From an uncultured Gammaproteobacteria bacterium (lineage in GTDB: Bacteria > Pseudomonadota > Gammaproteobacteria > Eutrophobiales > Eutrophobiaceae), in assembly GCA_943788005.1 (NCBI GenBank), contig CALSOP010000001.1, positions 62,001 to 126,000 on the forward strand: 64,000 nt of DNA. Direction: 5' to 3'. This document shows, one piece after another, positions 27,605 through 35,502 of this stretch. Within the stretch, counting starts at the first letter, position 1. Each line of letters opens with the position of its first letter. Under the pieces are notes generated by a model that saw only the letters and a list, made by a program, of their open reading frames with translations, was not told where the DNA came from and did no database searches. The translations under genes and the position numbers were made by a program.

Positions 27605-30076
27605 ATGAATTTGGATCATAGGAAAGATAAAGTGGATACAGCAAATATTATCAATGAGAATATAAACTCACAGAGTTCGGGCAATAATCTGAATATTGAT
27701 TATGTTGAACACCCCATACAGAACTCGCTCAAAAATAGTAACCAGGCGTTACATTATCTATATCAACAAGCACCCGTCGGTATTATATTAAACATCATTG
27801 CTGCATTATTAGTGACCTGGTTTATTTTACCAACTACGCCAGACTATATTTATATACCATGGTTATCATTTATTGTTCTGACTGCTTTTACACATACACT
27901 AGTAATCAAGGAGTTTGGGAAACAAAAAAAGTCACTACATGTAAACAATCAATGGGCTGTTTATCAAACATTCATGGTCGGTATTACTGCATTGACGTTT
28001 AGTGTCGGTTATTTGTTATTCCTGCCTTTAGCGAGTTTCTTTGTTCAGGTAATACTATTATTAACATTGGCAATTCTTTCAATTGCCTATCTACCCTTAT
28101 TATCTGTTTTTTTACCTTCCTACGTTATTTATATTTCTACATTTATTTTCCCAATGATTTTCTGGATATACAGTATGCCTCCTGAGGATGCTTATCCTAC
28201 TGCAGCATTACTAGCTACCACCTACTGCATATTGCTGGTTACTGCAAATTATTACTCTAAATCATTATTGGATGCATTTGGTCTTGCAGGTGAAGTAAAT
28301 GAAAAAGTTGATAATTTATACAACATTATAGAAAAGACAAAGAACCTGAACGTTAACCTTTATAAAGATAACCATGAATATATAAGAAAGAATGAAGTTG
28401 TCTCTCGTGAAAAACAACAAGCAGAAATAACATTACAATCAATAGGCGAAGGCGTAATTTCTACTGATCAGTTTGGTAGGGTTGTTTACATGAATCCGGT
28501 AGCAGAAATATATACTGGCTGGGATGCTAACGATATCCGAGGGAAACACCTTTCGATGGTCTTAAATCTCGTTGACGAATCTAGCCATATGAAATTACCT
28601 AACCCTATTGAACAGTGTATTGAAACCAATGCCACTATCAATAGTTCTGATAATTCAATACTAATAAGACGTGATGGACTTGAATACGCAATTGAATACA
28701 GTGCGACGCCAATAAGACAGGAGAATAATATACTTACTGGTTCCGTAATGATATTTCGCGATGTCACAGAAAAAAGGAGTATGGAGAAAAATCTAAATTG
28801 GCAAGCGAATCATGACCCATTGACTGGATTAATAAATCGCCGTGAATTTGATACTCGATTGAATAAAATAATTTCAAGTTCAAATAATTCAGATAGAGAG
28901 CATGTAGTTTGTTACATCGATCTCGATCGATTTAAATTAGTCAATGACAGTTGCGGACATGAAGCTGGTGATGAGCTTTTAAAGAAGATATCAGATAGGT
29001 TAAAAAAGATTGCCCGTGATACAGACACAGTCGCAAGATTAGGCGGTGATGAGTTTGCAGTTATTATGTATAGCTGCAATCTCGATAAAGCAAAATTGAT
29101 AGCTGAAATATTTCGTGAAGAGGTATTTAACACCAAATTTGACTGGCATGGAAAAAACTTTTCAATAACTGCAAGTATCGGCATCGTACCGCTAAATGAT
29201 TCCACTACAACTCTTACTGAACTGAAAAGGGTTGCGGATTTAACTTGTTACCGTGCAAAGGATGCAGGGGGTAATAGAGTAGAAGTATCAGAAAAAGGCA
29301 AGTCGAATTTTAAAAAACATACTGGTGAACTTAAAATACTGGAAGAACTACAGAAAAGTCTTGAGAAAGAAAACTTCAAACTATTCACACAGCAAATAAA
29401 ACCACTTGATGATTTAAACGATATACTTTTTTATGAAGTACTGCTGCGCATGAGAAATACTGAGGGCGAACTGTTATCAGCAAGCAGCTTCTTACATACC
29501 GCCGAGGCTTATCATATGCTGTCTGCCATAGATGATTGGGTATTAAAGGTTGTAATGGAAATGATAGCGTATGGCAACCCTCTATTTAACAAAGCACATA
29601 TGATTAGCATAAATCTATCACAACAATCTGTTTTAAATGAAAAATTCATTAAATACGCCATCGATACTTTTAATGATTATGACATTCCTGCTGGAAATAT
29701 TTGTTTTGAAATAAATGAGCCGCAGTTTTATGACAACATGGAACGCTTTAAGCGCTTTGTTACACTCATGAAGCGACAAGGCTGCAAGATTGCGTTGGAT
29801 AATTTTAATTACAACCCTGTCAGTATTAATACTGTTAAACAGTTAAACATTGATTATATAAAACTCGATGCAAGGCAATTTAGCAAAATCAGTGTCGAAC
29901 AAAATCATGAATACAAGTTACTCGAATCGATAAATGACATTAACCATCTAATCGGTGCACAAACAATCATGAAGTGTATAGATAGTGATGATATTGTCGA
30001 ATCTGCATTTGAGATTGGTGCAGATTTTGTCCAAGGCTTTGTTATTGACCCGCCGCAAGCATTAAAAAACAGCTAG
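27605..30076 (+). CDS. Membrane PAS-GGDEF-EAL protein with degenerate EAL domain
   Basis: 823 aa. An N-terminal sensory membrane region of about six helices (residues 55-225), a linker helix, a PAS domain (IGEGVISTDQFGRVVYMNPV), a GGDEF domain with intact RLGGDEFAVI near residue 478, then an EAL-like domain whose catalytic residues are altered: EVL for EAL (about 611), DNFN for DDFG, MKCID in place of AEGVE. It is therefore probably a diguanylate cyclase with a non-hydrolysing EAL module that could bind c-di-GMP or a partner protein. Monocistronic. Confidence 0.9.
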   Translation: MNLDHRKDKVDTANIINENINSQSSGNNLNIDYVEHPIQNSLKNSNQALHYLYQQAPVGIILNIIAALLVTWFILPTTPDYIYIPWLSFIVLTAFTHTLVIKEFGKQKKSLHVNNQWAVYQTFMVGITALTFSVGYLLFLPLASFFVQVILLLTLAILSIAYLPLLSVFLPSYVIYISTFIFPMIFWIYSMPPEDAYPTAALLATTYCILLVTANYYSKSLLDAFGLAGEVNEKVDNLYNIIEKTKNLNVNLYKDNHEYIRKNEVVSREKQQAEITLQSIGEGVISTDQFGRVVYMNPVAEIYTGWDANDIRGKHLSMVLNLVDESSHMKLPNPIEQCIETNATINSSDNSILIRRDGLEYAIEYSATPIRQENNILTGSVMIFRDVTEKRSMEKNLNWQANHDPLTGLINRREFDTRLNKIISSSNNSDREHVVCYIDLDRFKLVNDSCGHEAGDELLKKISDRLKKIARDTDTVARLGGDEFAVIMYSCNLDKAKLIAEIFREEVFNTKFDWHGKNFSITASIGIVPLNDSTTTLTELKRVADLTCYRAKDAGGNRVEVSEKGKSNFKKHTGELKILEELQKSLEKENFKLFTQQIKPLDDLNDILFYEVLLRMRNTEGELLSASSFLHTAEAYHMLSAIDDWVLKVVMEMIAYGNPLFNKAHMISINLSQQSVLNEKFIKYAIDTFNDYDIPAGNICFEINEPQFYDNMERFKRFVTLMKRQGCKIALDNFNYNPVSINTVKQLNIDYIKLDARQFSKISVEQNHEYKLLESINDINHLIGAQTIMKCIDSDDIVESAFEIGADFVQGFVIDPPQALKNS

Positions 30077-30081
30077 CATAA

Positions 30082-31299
30082 TTAGATTTTTATCTTTTTC
30101 AGTAACATCGGTAATGTCATTGTTTGGGTAAATAAGGTAAAGATAACTACGCCATAGGCAATAGACTGAATCGTATACCAGTAATCCAGCGTTAATGGTA
30201 ATGACAATGCCAAGGCCAATGTAACCGTGCCACGTACCCCCCCCCACACTAATATCGTCTGTTGATTCAACAAAACAGGTTGAACACCAGGTAATAAAGA
30301 CAAAAATGGAAAGGTGCCGAAAATTATTACAATTCTGGCAAAGATTACTGCCGCTATGCCAATCAAAATAGCAAGCCATTGATCAACAAACATTCCTAAT
30401 GTAATTGTGATCCCGGCTAAAAGAAAGATCAAACATTCTGCTATTTTGGCTAGTAACGACCATAGCTGGCTGGCGAAGCTAGTCTCAGTAAATTGTCCTG
30501 CACTTACTGCACCTAAAGTGAGACCACAAGCAAGCACAGCAATAACTCCTGAAAAATGCAGCACATCTTCCGCCAGGATAAAAGAGGAATAGGCGCTTAG
30601 AATACTAATTATTACAAATGATTGCTGATTATCTAATAGCTTAGCAAAACTAAAAGCAATAAACCCAATAGCAATACCTGTAAGGAGACCACCAAAAAAT
30701 ACTTCAGAGAATCGTATGAATAACATAGTCCAACTTGCAGATTCCTGACTATGAGTCGCAATACTAATTAAAATACTGAATAAAACGATTGCTGTTGCAT
30801 CATTAAATAAACTCTCTCCTTCCAACAATATTTGCAATCGCTCCGGGGCATTGGCCTTTTTTAGTAATGAAACAACTGAAGCTGGATCGGTTGCCGATAA
30901 TAATGCCCCGGTAATAAGCGCTGCTACCCATGGAAATCCAGTGGCATGGTCAATACCCTTATAGAGACCTACTGCAGTTACTATTGTTGATAAAATCATT
31001 AACGGTATAGCCATGATTAATATCGGCACAAAATTTCTAAGAAGTGTTCTTAAATTTATCTCTATCGCAGATTGGAAAATCAGAATGGGCAAAATGAAAT
31101 AGAAGATAATTGCCTTGAAATTATCCCAGCGAATTCCCGTGTCAACATCAAATACACCAATAGTGATCTCTGAACCAATATAACCGGTCAACACTAGAAC
31201 AATACTAATAGGCACTCGGAATTTATCTGCCAATGGTTCAAGCAGAGTAGCAATAATTAGCAGAGAAATAATTAATAGGTAGGCGTTGCTGGATAACAT
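30082..31299 (-). CDS. CPA1-family Na+/H+ antiporter (NhaP-like)
   Basis: 405 aa, about twelve hydrophobic helices. Seen: ALLSATDPASVVSLLK (extended-helix motif) and GESLFNDATAIVLFSIL with the ion-binding ND pair typical of CPA1 exchangers, and WGGVRGTVTLALALSLPL near the C-terminus. It ends with the last membrane helix and lacks a long cytoplasmic tail. Exchanges Na+ or K+ for H+ at the inner membrane. It converges with the GGDEF gene (5-base gap). Confidence 0.9.
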   Translation of the reverse strand: MLSSNAYLLIISLLIIATLLEPLADKFRVPISIVLVLTGYIGSEITIGVFDVDTGIRWDNFKAIIFYFILPILIFQSAIEINLRTLLRNFVPILIMAIPLMILSTIVTAVGLYKGIDHATGFPWVAALITGALLSATDPASVVSLLKKANAPERLQILLEGESLFNDATAIVLFSILISIATHSQESASWTMLFIRFSEVFFGGLLTGIAIGFIAFSFAKLLDNQQSFVIISILSAYSSFILAEDVLHFSGVIAVLACGLTLGAVSAGQFTETSFASQLWSLLAKIAECLIFLLAGITITLGMFVDQWLAILIGIAAVIFARIVIIFGTFPFLSLLPGVQPVLLNQQTILVWGGVRGTVTLALALSLPLTLDYWYTIQSIAYGVVIFTLFTQTMTLPMLLKKIKI

Positions 31300-31379
31300 A
31301 TTAACCCCTATCTGACATAATAAAATACCAGTATTAATACAATAACATCAATACTGATTCTACGTTTATTATCTTTACC

Positions 31380-31985
31380 CTATTGTCTGAATTTTTTTGC
31401 TATCCAGTAGTCAAGACTAGCGTACTTACCTGCACCAATAATTAATAAGGCAAGTAACATGATGAAATAAGTAGCAGCAAATTCAATCCCATTGTTGAGT
31501 ACAACTATTGGCCCATTTTCAGTCAGCCAACTGTAGTTTCCATGTTCTTTTAATATGTCTTTTGCACGATCAAGCCTGTCAATTGCGCCCATTGTTCTTT
31601 CAGTTGCAAAGAAGCCTGCGCCTTCTGCAATGGCTAACCAACCATTTTGTAGGTGCACAGTCAAAGCCGCAACAACCATCGTAGCCATGAGCGGAATTGA
31701 GATCCACCGCACACCGAGTCCAAACAACAATAGAATTGCACCACCAGCCTCAGTCAATGAAGCCATCCAGGCCATCAACGTTGGAAATGGTAATCCCAAA
31801 CCCCATTCTGGATTACCAAACCATTCAATAGTACTTTCCATCGAACCTATCTTTTTTGTACCTGCTATCCAGAAGATTGGCACGAGATATAAACGTAATA
31901 ATAATGGCCCTATAAAACCAACTGCTTCCAGTATTTTTTCCAAAAGATCCTGTGCCCAATTAATCAAACTAATTATTACAGTCAT
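31380..31985 (-). CDS. DoxX-family membrane protein, HvfX-like
   Basis: 201 aa with four or more membrane helices. Seen: LLLRLYLVPIFWIAGTKKIG (DoxX start), FPTLMAWMASLTEAGGAILLLFGLG (E in the second helix; shown as FPTLMAWMASL then TEAGGAILLL), MVVAALTVHLQNGW, and a long loop before the last helix (IEFAATYFIMLLALLIIGAG). This DoxX subgroup accompanies DUF692/DUF2063 maturases and is linked to copper-binding modified peptides (HvfX). It lies downstream of hvfC-like on the same strand but 341 bases away, so it may have its own promoter. Confidence 0.8.
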   Translation of the reverse strand: MTVIISLINWAQDLLEKILEAVGFIGPLLLRLYLVPIFWIAGTKKIGSMESTIEWFGNPEWGLGLPFPTLMAWMASLTEAGGAILLLFGLGVRWISIPLMATMVVAALTVHLQNGWLAIAEGAGFFATERTMGAIDRLDRAKDILKEHGNYSWLTENGPIVVLNNGIEFAATYFIMLLALLIIGAGKYASLDYWIAKKFRQ

Positions 31986-32326
31986 TACTACCCCCTATTG
32001 CAGTGTATATAAAAGTTATGGTTATTTTTTTATTCATCATCTAATTAAGCAATGGTAACTCAATGAATTACATCGGGATGCAATTCATTTAAACCAATTG
32101 ATAATCTTCTATTAGTAATGAATCTTGCATATCGTTACTCATAGTTTCTCTATCTATTACTTAAGATGAGGACTCTTTACTATGGTATAGATGATCTGAA
32201 TGATAAAAATGGTTACAGTGAAGATGCCCACATAAACACACTACGTAAGCAACCTCACTACTTTTACGGTTTCTTTAAAATGAACTGTTATCCGTAGTCG
32301 CAGTCAGTCAAAAAGTTATTTACTCT
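31986..32326. other. Gap between hvfC-like and hvfX-like genes
   Basis: 341 AT-rich bases with no gene longer than a 14-codon frame. No clear terminator or promoter was identified. It may separate hvfX from the hvfABC transcript. Confidence 0.45.
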
Positions 32327-33109
32327 CTATTTTTTTGTACCTAATAAGATATCTTTGTCTAGAAAACCCTGCATCATTTCGAGACCGCCTTGAATTACTA
32401 CATCAGCATTAGGATGATTTATTTCATATGCGATTTTAGTCAGTATTTCACGTCCGGTTTTTATTTCATTATCTTGAAGATATTCAATCAGCTTTGCTGA
32501 TACTGGATTAAGCACAATAAACCCAACTTCATCATCTTTTTTTCTATAGACAATAATGTAGGTTTTTTCATTGGGCGGGGTATCAAGTAGATTACTTGGA
32601 CTTATTTCATGCACTGGCCATGTATATGCAACAGCCATAGATATCGGATTTAATGCTGGTACACATTCAAGTAGATCGCCTGTTTGATCTATATTGCTTA
32701 AATCGATTTCACGTGTGTCTATGGAGAGTGCTATTTCGAGCCATTCATAATGGGCCAACTCTAAAAGAAAAGGGTGATCTTCAGGATGTTCACCGCGCTC
32801 TTGTTCTAAATACTGTAAAAATTCTTGAGGCATTTTTGGAAACAGAGGTGTGTGCGATTTATGATGGCTAACATAATCGCGTAACATCTCATGCCACTGA
32901 TCATCTGCAATAATTTTACGTATAACCGGAAAGCTGTTTCCAATAAAACTTTGTATATTATTATAAACAAGTTCCCGATAAACACCTATCCGCCGATCTT
33001 CTACACCTTCCGGTGCAGGATTATTTTCCGGATCACGCATATGTTGCGTGAATACATTCTGAACCTCTTTAAAACTTTCAGTTTTGTTTTTGTCGGACAG
33101 AGTCGTCAT
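32327..33109 (-). CDS. HvfC/BufC-like RiPP maturation partner (DUF2063)
   Basis: About 260 aa. N-terminal DUF2063 domain: FTQHMRDPENNPAPEGVEDRR, then YRELVYNNIQSFIGNSFPV and a helical region LLELAHYEWLEIALSID (shown in parts), followed by a C-terminal beta-rich domain (TYIIVYRKKDDEVGFIVLNP) that resembles precursor-peptide recognition domains. Family members form a heterodimer with the MNIO enzyme and present the substrate peptide. The ATG at 33109 is preferred over the TTG at 33148. With it the gene overlaps hvfB-like by 32 bases, which implies translational coupling. Confidence 0.85.
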   Translation of the reverse strand: MTTLSDKNKTESFKEVQNVFTQHMRDPENNPAPEGVEDRRIGVYRELVYNNIQSFIGNSFPVIRKIIADDQWHEMLRDYVSHHKSHTPLFPKMPQEFLQYLEQERGEHPEDHPFLLELAHYEWLEIALSIDTREIDLSNIDQTGDLLECVPALNPISMAVAYTWPVHEISPSNLLDTPPNEKTYIIVYRKKDDEVGFIVLNPVSAKLIEYLQDNEIKTGREILTKIAYEINHPNADVVIQGGLEMMQGFLDKDILLGTKK

Positions 33110-33944
33110 TGTCTTTATACTTTGTTTGGTAATGGCTGATAGTTTCAACTTCTTTCAGTAAAGCCTCTAATGGTGGAATATTAAAATCCCTTTCCAATAA
33201 AGTTGGAAATACACCAAAATGTTCATAGGCAACATCAAGTAACTGCCAGACAGGGTCAATGACATCAGCACCATGGGTATCGACGCGTAAGTCTTCCGCT
33301 TCTACATAATGACCTGCAATATGAGCATAGACAATTCTGTCGCCTGGCAAGTTCTTAAGAAAGGCTGCAGCATCATAACAATGATTGATACTATTCACGT
33401 AGATATTGTTAATATCGATATGGAACAAACAATCCGCCTCTTTCAACACTGCATTAACAAACTCTATTTCCTCCATTTCCTTACCTATTGCCGCATAATA
33501 TGACGCATTCTCCATTGCAATACGTTGCCCTATAATATCCTGAGTACGCATGATTCTTTCTGCAACGTAATGTACTGCTTCCTCAGTGAAGGGTATCGGC
33601 ATTAAGTCATAAAGATGACCTTCATCGGCACAATAACTAAGATGTTCGCTGTATACAGGAATGTTATGTAGGTCAAGAAATTGTTTAACTCGACGAATAA
33701 ACGCTTCATCCAGCGGAGCTTGACCACCGATATTTAATGATAGTCCATGGCAGACTATAGGGATTTGTTCTGAAATTTTTTGGAACTGTCGTCCTAACTG
33801 ACCACCGACATCGATCCAGTTCTCGGGCGCCACTTCCATAAAATCTATTTGGGAGGGAATGTCATCTGCAAGCGAGCCAATAAAGGCTCGCCGCAGACCT
33901 AACCCTGCACCTTGTACAGGATAATATTTAGACACTTTGTGCAA
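33078..33944 (-). CDS. MNIO (DUF692) RiPP maturase, HvfB/BufB-like
   Basis: 288 aa TIM-barrel multinuclear non-heme iron oxidase. Likely metal ligands are visible in order: H in VCHGLSLNIGG, E and H in YSEHLSYCAD, E in AMENASYYA, D in HIDINNIYVNS, H in YAHIAGHY, and D/H/D in DTHGADVID, with LLERDFNIPPL near the end. Known relatives (MbnB, HvfB, BufB) oxidise peptide cysteines to oxazolone-thioamide or related thio-heterocycles. It begins 8 bases after the precursor gene. The start appears to be TTG (33944); a GTG at 33935 is an alternative. Confidence 0.9.
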   Translation of the reverse strand: MHKVSKYYPVQGAGLGLRRAFIGSLADDIPSQIDFMEVAPENWIDVGGQLGRQFQKISEQIPIVCHGLSLNIGGQAPLDEAFIRRVKQFLDLHNIPVYSEHLSYCADEGHLYDLMPIPFTEEAVHYVAERIMRTQDIIGQRIAMENASYYAAIGKEMEEIEFVNAVLKEADCLFHIDINNIYVNSINHCYDAAAFLKNLPGDRIVYAHIAGHYVEAEDLRVDTHGADVIDPVWQLLDVAYEHFGVFPTLLERDFNIPPLEALLKEVETISHYQTKYKDNDDSVRQKQN

Positions 33945-33952
33945 ACTCAGAC

Positions 33953-34140
33953 TTATTTCTTATCGCCACACTTACCTTCGCCACACTTACCTTCTTCTTT
34001 CTTTTTGTCGCCACACTTGCCTTCGCCACATTTACCTTCAGCCTTTTTATCGCCACATGAGCCTTCAGCTTTTTTGTCGCCGCACTTACCTTCGCCACAC
34101 TTGCCTTCTTCTTTCTTATCACCACAACTACCTTCTTCTG
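33953..34140 (-). repeat. In-gene tandem repeats encoding the EGKCG core
   Basis: Imperfect DNA repeats of roughly 15, 30 and 45-70 bases make up the 3' half of the precursor gene. They encode the EGKCG/EGSCG-DKK units and create long repetitive shadow frames on the other strand. Such repeats can change number by replication slippage. Confidence 0.75.
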
Positions 34141-34279
34141 CAACCATGTAACCACTGCCAAGATCGGTCATATTAAATGGGTTATCTGCAGCATTAACAA
34201 TTGGGCTAGAGGCTAATGAAATTGCGAATGTGGTACCTAATGCAACAGCTAATGGGTTTAGTTTGCGTTTATCTGTCAT
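33953..34279 (-). CDS. HvfA/bufferin-like RiPP precursor with eight EG(K/S)CG motifs
   Basis: 108 aa. Signal peptide residues 1-30 (LAVALGTTFAISLASSPIVNA, shown split: LAVALGTTFAI, SLASSPIVNA), a short leader-like segment with LGSGYMVAEE that recurs in HvfA proteins, then a repetitive Lys/Glu/Gly/Cys core. Eight cysteines (52, 61, 66, 75, 84, 89, 99, 104) lie in six EGKCG and two EGSCG motifs; EGKCG occurs as tandem doublets at 58-67, 81-90 and 96-105, separated by DKK linkers. HvfA-type EGKCG cysteines are modified by the MNIO and bind Cu(I). CTCCAGGAG-type ribosome site (AGGAG) precedes the ATG. Confidence 0.9.
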   Translation of the reverse strand: MTDKRKLNPLAVALGTTFAISLASSPIVNAADNPFNMTDLGSGYMVAEEGSCGDKKEEGKCGEGKCGDKKAEGSCGDKKAEGKCGEGKCGDKKKEEGKCGEGKCGDKK

Positions 34280-34592
34280 CTTTAAATCTCCTGGAGGTTT
34301 AACAAAAAATAATTCCTTAAGGGGGGAATTACTGTATATTTTTTAAAATAATGTTGTATAGCAAATGTAACCATTCCATCTAAAAATGTTCCACCCCTGC
34401 CACACAGATATATTGACTTAACTATGTCCAGAAAGTTTCCAGGACAAATGAACAATTATTATATAGTTATATATATTAGTGAGAATCACTACAATATCGT
34501 GATTTATTATAACTACTTGTATATGAAGCTAATATTAGCTCACGTTAACGATGAAATGAACAGTTAAAAGGTTACAACGCGAAAGTAGCTTA
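34280..34592 (-). promoter_or_regulatory. Upstream region of the hvfABC-like operon
   Basis: 313 bases without a gene. It holds the precursor's ribosome site (near 34285-34292) and a palindrome AGTGA-gaa-TCACT at 34478-34490. On the minus strand a GGAAC motif, the -35 core of many ECF sigma factors, occurs in GTGGAACATTTTT (around 34378-34390), but a matching -10 could not be assigned with confidence. Control by the ECF factor encoded just upstream is therefore only a hypothesis. Confidence 0.4.
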
Positions 34593-34871
34593 TTAGCTGG
34601 AAGGTTTTTTTACATTTAAAATTGCTTGAAGAATATCATCAGGCACATTACCAATTGCTTCATCTTCCGGATTTTCAAAAATCTTTTTTTCCAGTGCAAT
34701 TGTGTTTTTATACTCCTGCATATATTTTGAGCAATTGGTGCACATGAATAAATGAATGCTAAATTGCAATGTCATCCAAAACCCTAATCGGTTTTCCAGA
34801 TAGTCCATAAGGAATTCTTCAACCTGTCGACAAGTCAGGTTACCGGCCATTATTTTTTTAAAGCATTTCAC
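34593..34871 (-). CDS. Zinc-finger anti-sigma factor (zf-HC2)
   Basis: 92 aa. The zinc-binding anti-sigma signature is present: C in LTCRQVEEFLMDYLE, then HLFMCTNCSKYM (HxxxCxxC). Starts 3 bases after the sigma-factor stop, so the two are co-translated. There is no membrane helix of normal length, so it is likely a soluble, redox- or metal-responsive inhibitor like RsrA/ChrR N-domains, judged from the motif. Confidence 0.85.
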   Translation of the reverse strand: MKCFKKIMAGNLTCRQVEEFLMDYLENRLGFWMTLQFSIHLFMCTNCSKYMQEYKNTIALEKKIFENPEDEAIGNVPDDILQAILNVKKPSS

Positions 34872-34874
34872 GCT

Positions 34875-35474
34875 TTACTCAGCCTCCTCTCTTAATACAG
34901 GTTCAAGCAGATTACGTAATGCTAGACGTGCTCTATGTAAACGAACTTTTACATTTTGTTCTGTAGCATCCATTTTATCGGCAACCTCCTTCGTAGTGTA
35001 GCCCTCAATATCACGAAGCACCAAGGTGATACGGAAAATATCTGGCAATTTATCGATAGCTGCTCTGACTTGTATTTTAACTTCTTCCGATTCTTGTAAG
35101 ACGTCTAGACTAACTGGCTGACCGCTATAGGCTTGAGCATATCCGCCAAACTCGTCAAACTCATGCATTAATTCATCTAGCGAATCTTCTTTTCTTGATG
35201 TTTTTTTTCTTAAGGCCATTAATGCTTCATTTACAACTATTCGGCGTAACCACCCTGTAAAACTTCCCTTTCCCTCAAAATCATTAATTTTATTGATCGC
35301 TTTAATGAAGGCTTCTTGTACACAATCATTAGCAGCAGAGGGATCGTTTAGTAAACGACGAGCAAGATAGTTTAATGTTCCCCAATAGGTTGTTACCAGA
35401 GTTTTGTAACTAGCCTGATCGCCATTTTTTAAACCCTCTACTAAACTGGCATCAAGATCATCAAGTGAGGACAT
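34875..35474 (-). CDS. ECF-type RNA polymerase sigma factor
   Basis: 199 aa. Region 2: ASYKTLVTTYWGTLNYLARR and NDCVQEAFIKAINKINDF with FTGWLRRIVVNEALMALRKK; region 4: LRDIEGYTTKEVADKMDATE then QNVKVRLHRARLALRNLL. RpoE-like layout with a roughly 50-residue linker. It begins 28 bases after the lysS stop, so it appears to be the third gene of a prfB-lysS-sigma-antisigma transcript. The hvfABC operon is the next downstream unit on the same strand and is a candidate target. Confidence 0.92.
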   Translation of the reverse strand: MSSLDDLDASLVEGLKNGDQASYKTLVTTYWGTLNYLARRLLNDPSAANDCVQEAFIKAINKINDFEGKGSFTGWLRRIVVNEALMALRKKTSRKEDSLDELMHEFDEFGGYAQAYSGQPVSLDVLQESEEVKIQVRAAIDKLPDIFRITLVLRDIEGYTTKEVADKMDATEQNVKVRLHRARLALRNLLEPVLREEAE

Positions 35475-35502
35475 TAATCAAATGCCAATTTTAGTATTGT
35501 TC

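Noticed and set aside
31986..32326. Tiny ORF (14 codons) between hvfC- and hvfX-like genes
   Set aside because: No convincing ribosome site, no Cys motif and too short to support.
33953..34140. Possible CRISPR-like or satellite repeat
   Set aside because: Repeats are in frame, uneven in length and encode the peptide motifs; there are no spacers.
33912..34176. Plus-strand open frames of 79 aa with repeated HLPSPHLPS-type units
   Set aside because: They are antisense shadows of the EGKCG repeats in the precursor gene; they lack ribosome sites, and the minus-strand product has a signal peptide and a clear family.
34825..34832. TGTCGACA in the anti-sigma gene
   Set aside because: Only the 8-base core matches, it is single and within coding sequence, so it was taken as chance.
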